Positions 28,086-37,664 of a stretch of 64,000 nucleotides of DNA are shown here, one piece after another. Made by a program: the position numbers and the translations under genes. This DNA comes from Ignavibacteriales bacterium (GTDB lineage: Bacteria; Bacteroidota; Ignavibacteria; Ignavibacteriales; Ignavibacteriaceae), in the NCBI GenBank assembly GCA_016709765.1, contig JADJMD010000013.1:1302001-1366000 (forward strand), read 5' to 3'. The first letter of the stretch is position 1. Every line of letters begins with the position of its first letter. The notes beneath the pieces are model-generated. The model had not been told where the DNA came from. It worked only from the letters and a program-made list of their open reading frames with translations, and made no database searches.

Positions 28086-29633
28086 TTGGATACTTTTCAA
28101 ACAACTCTCGGACAAGTTAACATCGCATCAATATTAATCTTTTTTGTATTTGTTACAATAACATTGTTCATAACGTATTGGGCGGCAAAAAGAACAAAAA
28201 CAACTTCTGAATTTTATGCAGCCGATAGAAGCATATCTGGATTTCAAAACGGATTGGCTCTTGCAGGTGATTATATGAGCGCAGCATCATTTCTGGGAAT
28301 TGCAGGCATGGTTGCTCTTAAAGGCTATGATGGTTTAATTTATTCAATTGGATTTTTGGTTGGTTGGCCGCTTGTGATGTTTCTAATTGCTGAACCTCTT
28401 AGAAACTTAGGCAAATTTACTTTTGCCGATGTGGTTGCCTTTCGCTTAAAACAAAGACCGGTTAGAATAGCATCATCAGTCGGTTCACTTAGTACAATTA
28501 TTTTTTATCTTATTGCTCAGATGGTTGGAGCAGGATCACTTATAACCATATTGTTTGGTCTGCCATATGAGTTTGCAATTATTATTGTTGGTGTGGTTAT
28601 GATATCCTACGTTCTATTTGGGGGAATGCTTGCAACAACCTGGGTTCAAATTATTAAAGCTGTTTTGCTTTTATGTGGCGCTACCTTTTTAGTAATTATG
28701 ACGTTAGCAAACTTCGGAATGAATCCCATCGCATTGTTTGAACAAGCAGCAACAAAATATTCCGGTTCAGTTTTAGAGCCGGGTGGATTTGTTAAGAATC
28801 CGTGGGATGCTATTTCACTTGGACTTGCTCTTATCTTTGGAACCGCTGGATTGCCTCATATTTTAATGCGCTTCTTTACTGTTCCGGACGCTAAACAAGC
28901 TAGAAAATCTGTTTTCATCGCCACTGGCTTTATTGGATATTTTTATATTCTAACTTTTATTATTGGATTTGGAGCAATGGTTCTTGTGGGTCAGGATGTT
29001 ATTGCCGGTATTGATAAAGGGGGGAATATGGCTGCTCTTCTTCTTGCCGAATCTGTTGGCGGTCAGTTCTTTCTTGGTTTTATTGCAGCCGTAGCTTTTG
29101 CAACTATACTTGCCGTTGTTGCAGGATTAACACTATCAGGGGCTTCCACTCTTTCTCATGATCTTTATGTTAGTGTGATTAAGAAAGGGAAAGCAGATGA
29201 AGTTGGAGAGGTAAAAGTTGCGCGAATGGCTACATTACTAATTGGAGTTATGGCCATTATTCTTGGTTTTATTTTCAAAGGACAAAATGTTGCATTTATG
29301 GTTGGATTAGCATTCTCAATTGCTGCAAGTGCTAATTTTCCATCTTTGCTTTTATCCATTCTTTGGAAGAAATTTACAACTAAGGGTGCCGTAGCAAGCA
29401 TGATTACAGGCTCAGGTTTAGCCGTAGTACTAATACTTCTTAGCCCAACTGTTTGGGTAGATCTCTTTGGTAACGAAACAGCAATCTTTCCACTAAAAAA
29501 CCCTGCACTCGTTTCAATGTCAGCGGCTTTTATTATGGGAATTTTAGTTTCCTTATTTACTAAAGAAGATGAGGCAGCTTTAAAATTTGAGGATGAAAAA
29601 TTAAGGACTTATTTAGGTGTAGGTTCAGAGTAA
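28086..29633 (+). CDS. actP: Acetate/sodium solute symporter
   Basis: A 515-residue sodium:solute symporter with about 13 helices. The ActP-type features are clear: GDYMSAASFLGIAGMVA in the second helix, AQMVGAGSLI, GGMLATTWVQIIKAVLL and the AAVAFATILAVVAGLTLSGAS segment. In E. coli ActP imports acetate and similar carboxylates with Na+; the exact substrate here is inferred. The start is a TTG behind AAGGAGATATAAC. It sits between DUF485 and a porin-like gene and behind a Cache sensor, a likely complete uptake unit. Confidence 0.9.
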   Translation: MDTFQTTLGQVNIASILIFFVFVTITLFITYWAAKRTKTTSEFYAADRSISGFQNGLALAGDYMSAASFLGIAGMVALKGYDGLIYSIGFLVGWPLVMFLIAEPLRNLGKFTFADVVAFRLKQRPVRIASSVGSLSTIIFYLIAQMVGAGSLITILFGLPYEFAIIIVGVVMISYVLFGGMLATTWVQIIKAVLLLCGATFLVIMTLANFGMNPIALFEQAATKYSGSVLEPGGFVKNPWDAISLGLALIFGTAGLPHILMRFFTVPDAKQARKSVFIATGFIGYFYILTFIIGFGAMVLVGQDVIAGIDKGGNMAALLLAESVGGQFFLGFIAAVAFATILAVVAGLTLSGASTLSHDLYVSVIKKGKADEVGEVKVARMATLLIGVMAIILGFIFKGQNVAFMVGLAFSIAASANFPSLLLSILWKKFTTKGAVASMITGSGLAVVLILLSPTVWVDLFGNETAIFPLKNPALVSMSAAFIMGILVSLFTKEDEAALKFEDEKLRTYLGVGSE

Positions 29634-29660
29634 TTAATTTATTTTGTAGGGAATAACCAA

Positions 29661-30884
29661 ATGAAAAAATATTTTTTATTATTTTTTGTATTGTGCATAT
29701 TTACAAGTGTTTATGCACAGGATAACAAATCCGGATTTGGAATATCGTTTTCCGGGTTTGTAAAAACGGATATCCTTTTTGATTCTCGTCAAACTGTTTC
29801 CGCTAGGGAAGGACACTTTTTGCTGTATCCTTCTCCAGAATCATTTGATGTAAATAGGGTTGATATAAATGATAGCCCAGGGTTTAATATTTTATCAATT
29901 CAATCTCGTTTAACAGGTAAAATTACCGGTCCGGATGCATTTGGTGCCAAAACTTCTGGACAACTGGAAGGGGAATTTTTTGGAACGGCTGATGGTGATA
30001 TAAATGGTTTTAGACTGCGCCACGCTTTTGTAAAAATGGATTGGGAAAATACATCTTTACTTGTTGGGCAAACCTGGAACCCGATGTTTATTACTGAACT
30101 AGTTCCGGGAACGGTTTCCTTCAACACTGGAGCGCCGTTTAATCCATTTGCACGTAATCCACAAATTCGTTTTTCTGTTTCAGTGGATAAATTTAAATTT
30201 ATTGCTACAGCACTAGCACAGCGTGATTTTCAAAGTAACGGACCAAACGGATTCAGTTCTTCTTATTTAAGAAACTCGGTTATTCCAAATCTTCATGGTC
30301 AAATTCAATTTGCCAGCGATGGTCATCTTGCAGGAATAGCTTTTGATTACAAAAAACTTACGCCTCGTTTAGTAACAACAAAAAATGTTTCAACAGATGA
30401 ATCCATAAGCAGTTTAGCAGCTTCTGCATTCTTCAAACTTAATTTGCAGCCTGTTACAATTAAGGCACAAGGCGTTTATGGAGGCAATCTGGCTGATTTG
30501 ATGATGCTTGGCGGTTATGCAATAAAATCCATTGATACTACAAACGGAATTGAGCAATACACGGATTTAAAATGTTTATCCGGATGGATAGATATATCAA
30601 CTGGAAAAGAAATTGAATTTGGATTGTTTGCCGGATACTCAAAGTCACTAGGTGCTTCAGATAATATTGCAGGAACATATTATGGAAGAGGAACTAATAT
30701 CGATAAACTGTTAAGAGTTTCTCCTCGTATTCAGTTCAATAGTGAAAAAACACGCATCTCTACTGAGTTAGAATATACTTCTGCTGCATACGGCACAAAC
30801 GATAATTTAGACAAAGGAAAAATTAAGGATCTAAAATCGGTTGCCAATATTAGGTTATTGGTAGCTTTTTTCTACTTCTTTTAA
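29661..30884 (+). CDS. Porin-like outer-membrane protein (DcaP-like)
   Basis: A 407-residue outer-membrane protein with signal peptide (1-19, ending in AQ) and a run of beta-strands rich in aromatic and charged residues (GFGISFSGFVKTDILFDSRQ, RLRHAFVKMDWENTSLLVGQTWNPMF in outline), with a C-terminal FYFF. The pattern resembles DcaP-type porins. It follows the symporter by 27 bases and is closed by a strong terminator, so it is the outer-membrane step of the carboxylate-uptake operon. AGGGA precedes the ATG. Confidence 0.75.
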   Translation: MKKYFLLFFVLCIFTSVYAQDNKSGFGISFSGFVKTDILFDSRQTVSAREGHFLLYPSPESFDVNRVDINDSPGFNILSIQSRLTGKITGPDAFGAKTSGQLEGEFFGTADGDINGFRLRHAFVKMDWENTSLLVGQTWNPMFITELVPGTVSFNTGAPFNPFARNPQIRFSVSVDKFKFIATALAQRDFQSNGPNGFSSSYLRNSVIPNLHGQIQFASDGHLAGIAFDYKKLTPRLVTTKNVSTDESISSLAASAFFKLNLQPVTIKAQGVYGGNLADLMMLGGYAIKSIDTTNGIEQYTDLKCLSGWIDISTGKEIEFGLFAGYSKSLGASDNIAGTYYGRGTNIDKLLRVSPRIQFNSEKTRISTELEYTSAAYGTNDNLDKGKIKDLKSVANIRLLVAFFYFF

Positions 30885-30902
30885 TTTCTATTCATAAAAG
30901 AA

Positions 30903-30937
30903 AAGGACTAATTGGATTTCTCATTAGTCCTTTTTTT
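30903..30937 (+). terminator. Intrinsic terminator of the symporter/porin operon
   Basis: AAGGACTAAT (30903-30912) pairs with ATTAGTCCTT (30923-30932), a 10-bp stem and 10-base loop, followed by TTTTTT. A classical rho-independent terminator. Confidence 0.92.
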
Positions 30938-31061
30938 CTAATTTCTTCATAAATACTGCGATTCTACTTTTAACTTAAAACATTTGATATAATTAATGCA
31001 CTAACCACCAACATCACAAAAATCATTATATTTGCACTCGATTTTTAATAAAGAGATATAA

Positions 31062-32081
31062 ATGTCCGCAAAAAGTTTTTCAGATATTCCTAAAGCTTAC
31101 AATCCTTCAGAAGTTGAAGATAAGTGGTACAAGTACTGGATTGATAATAATATTTTCAATTCAGATGTAGACGAAACAAAGAAACCTTATACCATTGCTA
31201 TCCCGCCGCCAAACATAACGGGCATGTTAACGATGGGGCACATTCTTAATAATTCACTTCAGGATATTTTTATCCGTACAAAACGTATGCAGGGTTTCAA
31301 CGCCTGCTGGGTTCCCGGAACAGATCACGCATCTATCGCAACAGAAACAAAAGTAACACAGTTTTTAGCTGATAAGCAGATTGATAAATATCAAATTGGT
31401 CGCGAAGCATTTTTAGAACATTGCCAGGAATGGAAAAAAGAATATGGTGGAATAATTATTCAGCAATTAAAAAAACTTGGCGTTAGCTGCGATTGGCGGC
31501 GCGAACGTTTTACAATGGATGGTGAATATTACCAAGAAGTTATAAAAGCATTTGTTGAACTTTACAAAGAAGGAAAAATTTATCGCGGTTACAGAATGGT
31601 TAATTGGGATCCTGCAAACAAATCTGCAATCTCTGATGAAGAAGTTAATTTTAAAACTGTAAACGGAAAATTGTGGTACTTTAAATATCCCGTAATGGAT
31701 TCTGAAGAGTTTGTTATTGTTGCAACAACTCGTCCCGAAACGATGCTTGGGGATACTGGCGTTGCAGTTAATCCAAATGATAAACGCTACAAGCACCTTA
31801 TTGGCAAAAAAGTTTTATTGCCGATTGCTGAACGTGAGATTCCAATATTTGCGGATGATTATGTTGATATGAAATTTGGAACCGGCGTGGTTAAAGTTAC
31901 TCCTGCGCACGATGTTAATGATTATGATATGGGACAGCGACACAAGCTAGAGTTAATTAACATCTTTAATGATAATGCATCAACAAACAACAATGTTCCT
32001 GAAGAGTTTCGTAATCTTGATCGCTACGAAGTTAGAAAAAAGTTGTTGCACGAATGGATGAACTTGAATTACTTCATATGA
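31062..32081 (+). CDS. valS: Valyl-tRNA synthetase, 5' part (frameshifted)
   Basis: The N-terminal part of ValRS, the enzyme charging tRNA-Val. PPPNITGMLTMGHILNN holds the HIGH-type ATP signature (near residue 47-60), and the editing domain begins with TTRPETMLGDTGVAV near 222. In this frame the product ends in nonsense (HEWMNLNYFI). Adding one A to the six-A run at 32036-32041 gives RKKVVARMDELELL, typical of the family, and continues into the 32054 reading. The joined protein is about 885 residues, a normal ValRS length. A sequencing error is more likely than a real break because ValRS is essential. Confidence 0.95.
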   Translation: MSAKSFSDIPKAYNPSEVEDKWYKYWIDNNIFNSDVDETKKPYTIAIPPPNITGMLTMGHILNNSLQDIFIRTKRMQGFNACWVPGTDHASIATETKVTQFLADKQIDKYQIGREAFLEHCQEWKKEYGGIIIQQLKKLGVSCDWRRERFTMDGEYYQEVIKAFVELYKEGKIYRGYRMVNWDPANKSAISDEEVNFKTVNGKLWYFKYPVMDSEEFVIVATTRPETMLGDTGVAVNPNDKRYKHLIGKKVLLPIAEREIPIFADDYVDMKFGTGVVKVTPAHDVNDYDMGQRHKLELINIFNDNASTNNNVPEEFRNLDRYEVRKKLLHEWMNLNYFI

Positions 32082-33718
32082 TTGAAGATTATCAAAATAA
32101 AGTTGGATACTCTGAGCGCGGCAATGTTCCTATCGAACCATACTTAAGCGAACAATGGTTTATGAATATGGATGAACTTGCAAAACCAGCTGTTGAAGTT
32201 GTCCAGCAAGGCAAAGTTAAGTTCTATCCAAAACACTGGGAAAAAACATATTTCCATTGGATGGAAGGGATTCGTGATTGGTGTATTTCTCGCCAACTCT
32301 GGTGGGGACATCGAATTCCTGTTTGGTATTGCGTTGGTGATGATCATTGCAATATAGAATGCAAGCAGCCAATAGCATCTATAACTATTCCAGAGAAATG
32401 TCCGCATTGTGGCTCAACAAATTTAAGACAGGATGAAGATGTACTTGATACTTGGGCATCAAGCTGGTTGTGGGCACACGCAATATTTAAAACTGAGAAA
32501 GAACGAAAATACTATTATCCAACTAACACTCTTGTTACTGGTCCGGATATAATTTTCTTTTGGGTAGCAAGAATGATTATGGCGGGAATGCATTTTCAAA
32601 AAGATATTCCTTTCAGCGATGTTTATTTTACAAGCATCATTCGCGATGTGGAGGGCAGAAAAATGAGTAAGTCTCTTGGCAATTCACCCGATCCGCTAGA
32701 GGTAATTAAAGATTACGGCGCCGATGCTTTAAGGTATACCTTAATTTATCTTACCCCAATGGGGCAGGATTTACTTTTCAACACTGATAAATGTGAGCTT
32801 GGAAGAAACTTTGCAAATAAGATTTGGAATGCTGGAAGATTTTTATTGATGAATGCTGAAAGCATTCCACTTAAAAAAGAATTAAAAAATTCTCATTTAG
32901 ATTTTGCAGATGAATGGATTTATTCACGCTTAAATAAAACATTGCAGCAGCTTAATAAGGCAATGGATGAGTTTGAAGTAAACAATGCAATAAAACTTAT
33001 TTATAGTTTTATATGGAATGACTTCTGTGATTGGTACGTTGAAATGATAAAGAACAGACTCTATGCTGATGTTGAGATAGTTAAATCAGGCGTTCTAACA
33101 CGTGCAATTTCAATCTTTGAAGACGCTCTTAAAATGCTTCATCCGTTTATGCCTTTTATTACTGAGGAACTATGGCAGTTGATGGATGATAGGAAAGATG
33201 GAGAAAGCATTTCAACATCCTCATATCCTGTAGTAGATGGGAAACTGATTAAAGACTATGTTGATGAAGAAATGGATTTTGTAAAAGATATAATTACTGC
33301 AATAAGAAATATCCGTGGTGAAATGAACATTGCTCCATCTAAAAAAGTTAATGCAATGATTAAATCATCTTCTGTAAAAGAACATCAGATCGAGTACATA
33401 AAAAAACTTGCAAAAGTAGAAGACCTTATTGTTGATGCGAATATTCAAAAACCAAAAGCAAGCGCTTCAGCAGTTTTAAGAGGGGTAGAAATATTTATTC
33501 CGCTTGAAGGGCTGATCGATCTTGAAGTTGAACGACAGAAAATCCAAAAAGAAATAACACGACTTGAAGGATCGCTTGCAGGAATTGATAAAAAATTGTC
33601 AAATGAAAAGTTTGTTGCAAGTGCAGCTCCAGAAGTTGTTGAAAAAGAAAGAGCAAAACAAAAAAATTGGTTAGATAATATTGGTAAGCTGAAAGAGATT
33701 TTAGCGAACTTAAAGTAA
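32054..33718 (+). CDS. valS: Valyl-tRNA synthetase, 3' part (frameshifted)
   Basis: The remainder of ValRS: GYSERGNVPIEPYLSEQW starts the post-editing catalytic half, CPHCGS with an upstream cysteine pair forms a small zinc-like knuckle, and GRKMSKSLGNSPDPL is the KMSKS ATP motif (about residue 197-205 of this reading). The anticodon-binding domain (about 290-440) and the C-terminal coiled coil (about 490-552, LEVERQKIQKEITRLEG) are complete. The true gene starts at 31062; this frame opens at 32042 after the missing base. Confidence 0.95.
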   Translation: MDELELLHMIEDYQNKVGYSERGNVPIEPYLSEQWFMNMDELAKPAVEVVQQGKVKFYPKHWEKTYFHWMEGIRDWCISRQLWWGHRIPVWYCVGDDHCNIECKQPIASITIPEKCPHCGSTNLRQDEDVLDTWASSWLWAHAIFKTEKERKYYYPTNTLVTGPDIIFFWVARMIMAGMHFQKDIPFSDVYFTSIIRDVEGRKMSKSLGNSPDPLEVIKDYGADALRYTLIYLTPMGQDLLFNTDKCELGRNFANKIWNAGRFLLMNAESIPLKKELKNSHLDFADEWIYSRLNKTLQQLNKAMDEFEVNNAIKLIYSFIWNDFCDWYVEMIKNRLYADVEIVKSGVLTRAISIFEDALKMLHPFMPFITEELWQLMDDRKDGESISTSSYPVVDGKLIKDYVDEEMDFVKDIITAIRNIRGEMNIAPSKKVNAMIKSSSVKEHQIEYIKKLAKVEDLIVDANIQKPKASASAVLRGVEIFIPLEGLIDLEVERQKIQKEITRLEGSLAGIDKKLSNEKFVASAAPEVVEKERAKQKNWLDNIGKLKEILANLK

Positions 33719-33723
33719 TGTTG

Positions 33724-33792
33724 CTGTCGTCCCGAACTCGTTTCGGGATCTAAATAACAAGAAATAAGATGCTGAAACAAGTTCAGCTTGAC
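33724..33792. repeat. REP-like two-hairpin intergenic element
   Basis: Two palindromes: CCCGAA/TTCGGG (33731-33747) and GCTGAA/TTCAGC (33771-33787), joined by an AT spacer, with GTCGTC and TTGAC ends. This is the CCGAACT...TTTCGG plus GCTGAAACAAGTTCAGC pattern widespread between genes in Bacteroidota. It lies directly between valS and the DinB gene. Confidence 0.65.
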
Positions 33793-33808
33793 TCAAATAG
33801 GATTTATT

Positions 33809-34309
33809 ATGTACCGCAAACTAGAAGATTTCATCAACGATTGGACTTACGAGTCCGAATCAACATTAAAAGTATTTAATAATCTTACAGATGAATCGTT
33901 GATCAAAAAAATTGATGAAAACGTAAGAACAGCAGGCAGACTTGCCTGGCACATAACAACATCAATTGGAGAAATGGCTCATCGCACAGGATTAACATTT
34001 AAAACTGTAGATAGCAATTCTTCAATTCCAACAACAGCAAAAGAAATTGTGGATGCTTACAAAGAAGCTTCATCAAATTTACTTGCAGCAATAAAATCAA
34101 ACTGGAATGATGAATCTTTAATAGTTGAAGATGATATGTATGGTGAAATGTGGAAAAGAGGAACAACGCTTGGAGTTATAATATCTCATCAAATTCATCA
34201 TCGTGCACAACTAACTGTAGTTATGAGATTAAACGGACTTAAAGTTCCCGGTGTTTTTGGTCCATCTAAAGAAGAATGGACAAACTATGGAATGCAATCT
34301 CAGGATTAA
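33809..34309 (+). CDS. DinB-fold protein
   Basis: A 166-residue four-helix DinB-family protein. H48 (LAWHIT) plus the HQIHH pair near 131-135 form the metal-binding triad seen in DinB/YfiT proteins. In Firmicutes and Bacteroidota these are often thiol-dependent S-transferases (bacillithiol or similar) or damage-inducible proteins. AGGATTTATT precedes the ATG at 33809; the longer reading begins inside the REP element and is rejected. It could be linked to thiol chemistry, like the single-cysteine thioredoxin-like gene at 18075, but this is only suggestive. Confidence 0.82.
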   Translation: MYRKLEDFINDWTYESESTLKVFNNLTDESLIKKIDENVRTAGRLAWHITTSIGEMAHRTGLTFKTVDSNSSIPTTAKEIVDAYKEASSNLLAAIKSNWNDESLIVEDDMYGEMWKRGTTLGVIISHQIHHRAQLTVVMRLNGLKVPGVFGPSKEEWTNYGMQSQD

Positions 34310-34578
34310 ACCTGAGGTAATACAGTTTTCTTATACAGACAATTTATTATCTATTTAATACAAATACATTTTAATCTTTCCCAATTTAGCAGTCTATTCA
34401 TAATATTTGATGTTAAACAACAGATCATCATTTCATATTTAATCAATGATGATTTAATTGAAGAAGTAAAATGTTTTATGTATAATACAACAAGTTTAAT
34501 ATTTATTTACTAGTTCAATTTTATAATGTTTAGCAATATTGCTGTGTCTTAACTTCCATCGTAAAGAAAGACATCGAA

Positions 34579-36852
34579 ATGAAAAAATTTGATACCGAGG
34601 TTCATCTTAGCCGAGAGATGGGCTTAATGGATGCTACACTTATTGGTGTTGGTGCGATGATCGGTGCAGGAATATTTGTTCTAACCGGTATTGCTGCCGG
34701 AGTAGCGGGTCCCGGATTAATAATTGTATTCTCTCTTAATGGTCTTGTTGCTCTCCTTACTGCATTCTCTTATGCTGAGCTTGGATCCTGTTATCATGAT
34801 GCGGGTGGCGGCTATCTTTGGGTTAAAGAAGGTCTGCCAAAATGGAATGGGTTTATATCCGGCTGGATGAGCTGGTTTGCGCATGCTGTTGCATGCAGTC
34901 TTTATGCATTAGGGTTCGGGGCATATTTTGATTTGGTCTTACGTGAGTTCAATATCATCATGCCGCAATGGGGATTTTTATCACCGCAAAAAATTCTTGC
35001 TGCTATTACTGCAATCTTATTTGCATATATTAATTTTCGTGGCGCATCTGAAACAGGTAAAATTGGGAACATAATCACAATTGCCAAAATTATTATACTC
35101 TTTATATTCATAGGCTTTGGTTTAAATTTAGTTTTCCATCGACCTGATTGGCAGGATGCTTTTACACCCTTTCTTCCCAATGGCTGGGGAGGAGTTTTTA
35201 AAGCGATGGGATTAACATTTATTGCCTTCCAGGGATTTGAAGTTATATCTCAATGTTCTGAAGAAATAAAAAACCCTAAGAAGAACATTCCTAAAGCCGT
35301 ATTCCTTTCACTTTTAATCGTAGTGCCAATTTATCTTCTAATTTCTGTTACTGCTTTGGGAGCGGTAAAACCAGAAGGTGGTATAACGCCCTGGGATTAT
35401 TTGGCTTCACACAAAGAAACAGCGCTTGTTGAAGTTGCAAAGACATTTTTTGTCGGTGGTGGAATTATGCTTCTTGTCGGTGGTATCATTTCTACGATGT
35501 CTGCCCTAAATGCAACAATTTATTCTTCTTCGCGTGTTGCATATGCTATGGGTAAAGATAGAAACTTTCCTACATTTTTTGGAAAAGTTCATAAGAAGAA
35601 TTTTACTCCTCATCTTTCAATTGTTTTTTCTTTATTCATTGTAGTTATAATGGCAATTTCTTTGCCGATTGAAGATGTTGCAAGTGCTGCTGATCTTATG
35701 TTCCTTTTATTATTCCTTCAGGTTAACATTACTCTAATTCGATTAAGGAAGAAAAGACCGGATTTAGATCGCGGATTTGTTACGCCGTTATTTCCTTACT
35801 TATCTATTGTAGGAATTCTATTGTTATTATTTCTTGCCATATATATGTTTAATTACAGCCCTACGGCTTGGATAGTTACAATAGTTTGGGTTAGTGTAGG
35901 ATTAATTACTTATAAATTTTATGCTGCGGATAGAGAAATCGAGCATGTAAGAAAAGTTAAATCTTTAGAAAGACTTGAACGAAAAGAATATAGAGTCCTG
36001 GTTCCCCTTGCAAATAAAAAAACAGTTGCAAGCTTGGCTCATGTTGCAAATGCAATTGCAAAAAAATCAAACGCTGAAATACTTTTCTTGCATATTGACG
36101 AAGTTAAGGAGGGAAATCCTTTAGTAACTCAATTAAGTGATAGTGGTAGAGCAAAACCACTTTTTAATACTGCCAATGAAATAGCTGAGGAAGCGGGTAT
36201 TCCAGCCAGGTCGATTTTAAATGTATCTCACAGAATTTCGCAGGGAATAGTAAATACAGCAGAAGAAGAAGAATGTAATTTTATTGTGGTTGGACGACAA
36301 AAAAATCCTGATTTTCTTGAAAGATTCTTCTCATCAGTGATAGATAGTGTTATTCATAAGTTTCCCGGAGAGGTTGCCGTTCTTCATGGTAAATTTGAAA
36401 AGGAAAACATAAAAACTATTTTAATACCTTTTACGATTGATATCCATGCAATGTTGGCAACCGAAATCGCACCAGCGTTAATCAATTACTTTAATTGTAA
36501 ACTTAAAATCCTGCTTGTCTACGATCCGGAAACATCAAAGCAGGAAAGAGAAGAAAGAGAATTAAAAGTAAAAGAACTAATTAAGCAAAATTCACTCGAT
36601 GCAGAAATTATTATTATTAAAGATGCTGATATCGTTAAAGCAATTGTAGAGCAATCAAGTAAAGTTGACCTTATGTTAATGGGAGGCAAGACCGGAGATT
36701 TTCTAGAATTATTACTCGGACGATCCCTTGCCCAGGAAATAACAGAACAATCTTCTTGCCCGGTTCTTTGGGTAAAAGAATACGAGGAGAGAGAACCTCT
36801 ATGGAAGCTTTTATTAAAATCACCTAAGCAAATAGGAGTTGATAATGGATAA
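34579..36852 (+). CDS. Amino acid permease (APC family) with universal stress protein domains
   Basis: A 757-residue membrane transporter of the APC superfamily. The first helix carries the GVGAMIGAGIFVLTG substrate loop, and about 12 helices run to residue ~445. A soluble C-terminal part holds two universal stress protein (Usp) domains: about 465-605 (FIVVGRQ near 570) and about 612-745 (LMLMGGKTGDF ... SSCPVLWVK). APC-Usp fusions are known in bacteria and archaea and presumably couple transport to nucleotide or stress state. The following gene overlaps the stop by 8 bases, suggesting a functional pair. Confidence 0.9.
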   Translation: MKKFDTEVHLSREMGLMDATLIGVGAMIGAGIFVLTGIAAGVAGPGLIIVFSLNGLVALLTAFSYAELGSCYHDAGGGYLWVKEGLPKWNGFISGWMSWFAHAVACSLYALGFGAYFDLVLREFNIIMPQWGFLSPQKILAAITAILFAYINFRGASETGKIGNIITIAKIIILFIFIGFGLNLVFHRPDWQDAFTPFLPNGWGGVFKAMGLTFIAFQGFEVISQCSEEIKNPKKNIPKAVFLSLLIVVPIYLLISVTALGAVKPEGGITPWDYLASHKETALVEVAKTFFVGGGIMLLVGGIISTMSALNATIYSSSRVAYAMGKDRNFPTFFGKVHKKNFTPHLSIVFSLFIVVIMAISLPIEDVASAADLMFLLLFLQVNITLIRLRKKRPDLDRGFVTPLFPYLSIVGILLLLFLAIYMFNYSPTAWIVTIVWVSVGLITYKFYAADREIEHVRKVKSLERLERKEYRVLVPLANKKTVASLAHVANAIAKKSNAEILFLHIDEVKEGNPLVTQLSDSGRAKPLFNTANEIAEEAGIPARSILNVSHRISQGIVNTAEEEECNFIVVGRQKNPDFLERFFSSVIDSVIHKFPGEVAVLHGKFEKENIKTILIPFTIDIHAMLATEIAPALINYFNCKLKILLVYDPETSKQEREERELKVKELIKQNSLDAEIIIIKDADIVKAIVEQSSKVDLMLMGGKTGDFLELLLGRSLAQEITEQSSCPVLWVKEYEEREPLWKLLLKSPKQIGVDNG

Positions 36853-37501
36853 GAATTTAGAAAGTCCGTTTCTGGATTTTGGCACTCAAATAATCAATTA
36901 TTTGCCAAGCCTGTTAGCAGGATTTATTTTGTTATTAATTGGATGGTTTGTTGGTTGGCTTGCTAAAAGAATAACTATTCAATTGCTGGTTGTTCTTAGA
37001 TTTGAAAAACTATTTATGAGAATGCAGTGGAGAAGAGCGCTTTCTAAAGCTGATATTAGATATGCTGTTTTTAACATGATCGGTAATATTGTTTTCTTTA
37101 TTGTTTTCTTAATTTTCTTAAACTCTGCTTTAGATGCAATGAAGCTTACCGTACTTTCAGTATTAATTCAACAGGGCGTTATTTTTATTCCAAAACTAAT
37201 TATCGCTCTTTTAATTATGGGATTGGGTTGGATTGTTGCCGCGCGGGTATCAAACAGTGTTTATAATGCTTTGCTTAAAGAAAGTTTACCTCACTACTCT
37301 ATTATTTCCCGCTTTGTAAAATTTGTTGCAGTACTTTTTTTCTCCTCAATGGCTCTTGTTGAGATAGATATTGCGCCCCAGATTGTAATTATTGGGTTTA
37401 CAACTATTATGATAACACTAGGAATAATACTGATTGCTATCACAGTGTTTAGCGGTAAATCTTCAGTCAATAATTTTTTAAATGTTGTTGAAAAGAAGTA
37501 A
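36845..37501 (+). CDS. MscS-like membrane protein with conserved TM helices only
   Basis: A 218-residue protein with about five hydrophobic helices (including one repeated IxxLxxGxxWIxA pattern, LLIMGLGWIVAAR) resembling the conserved TM helix region of mechanosensitive channel proteins (PF05552), but without the soluble MscS beta domain. I choose the ATG at 36845, since AGGAG precedes it and it overlaps the permease stop by 8 bases; the track-like longer start TTG adds only two residues. It may be a regulatory or channel subunit coupled to the permease. A hairpin follows at 37525. Confidence 0.7.
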   Translation: MDKNLESPFLDFGTQIINYLPSLLAGFILLLIGWFVGWLAKRITIQLLVVLRFEKLFMRMQWRRALSKADIRYAVFNMIGNIVFFIVFLIFLNSALDAMKLTVLSVLIQQGVIFIPKLIIALLIMGLGWIVAARVSNSVYNALLKESLPHYSIISRFVKFVAVLFFSSMALVEIDIAPQIVIIGFTTIMITLGIILIAITVFSGKSSVNNFLNVVEKK

Positions 37502-37524
37502 AAGAGAGTTAAGACTTAATTTAA

Positions 37525-37553
37525 GTCCCTAAGAAATCCCTTGGGACAATTTT
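37525..37553 (+). terminator. Probable terminator after the MscS-like gene
   Basis: GTCCC (37525-37529) pairs with GGGAC (37543-37547), extended by AAG/CTT with one bulge, and an AATTTT run follows. It fits a rho-independent terminator of moderate strength. Confidence 0.5.
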
Positions 37554-37664
37554 GAGAATATTATTGAAGACATATTCTGAAACAATTTGTCAGGGTAAAC
37601 AGATTGACAATAAATGTTCCCACCAAATTTTCTGAATAAAGTGTTTTAATAAATTCTGCTTATT

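Noticed and set aside
31027..31034. TATATTTG (TAnnTTTG) as a Bacteroidota -7 promoter element of valS
   Set aside because: No matching -33 TTTG at suitable spacing; such AT-rich words occur often by chance here.
34299..34316. CTCAGG/CCTGAG hairpin as terminator of the DinB gene
   Set aside because: The stop codon lies in its loop and no U run follows, so it is too weak to call.
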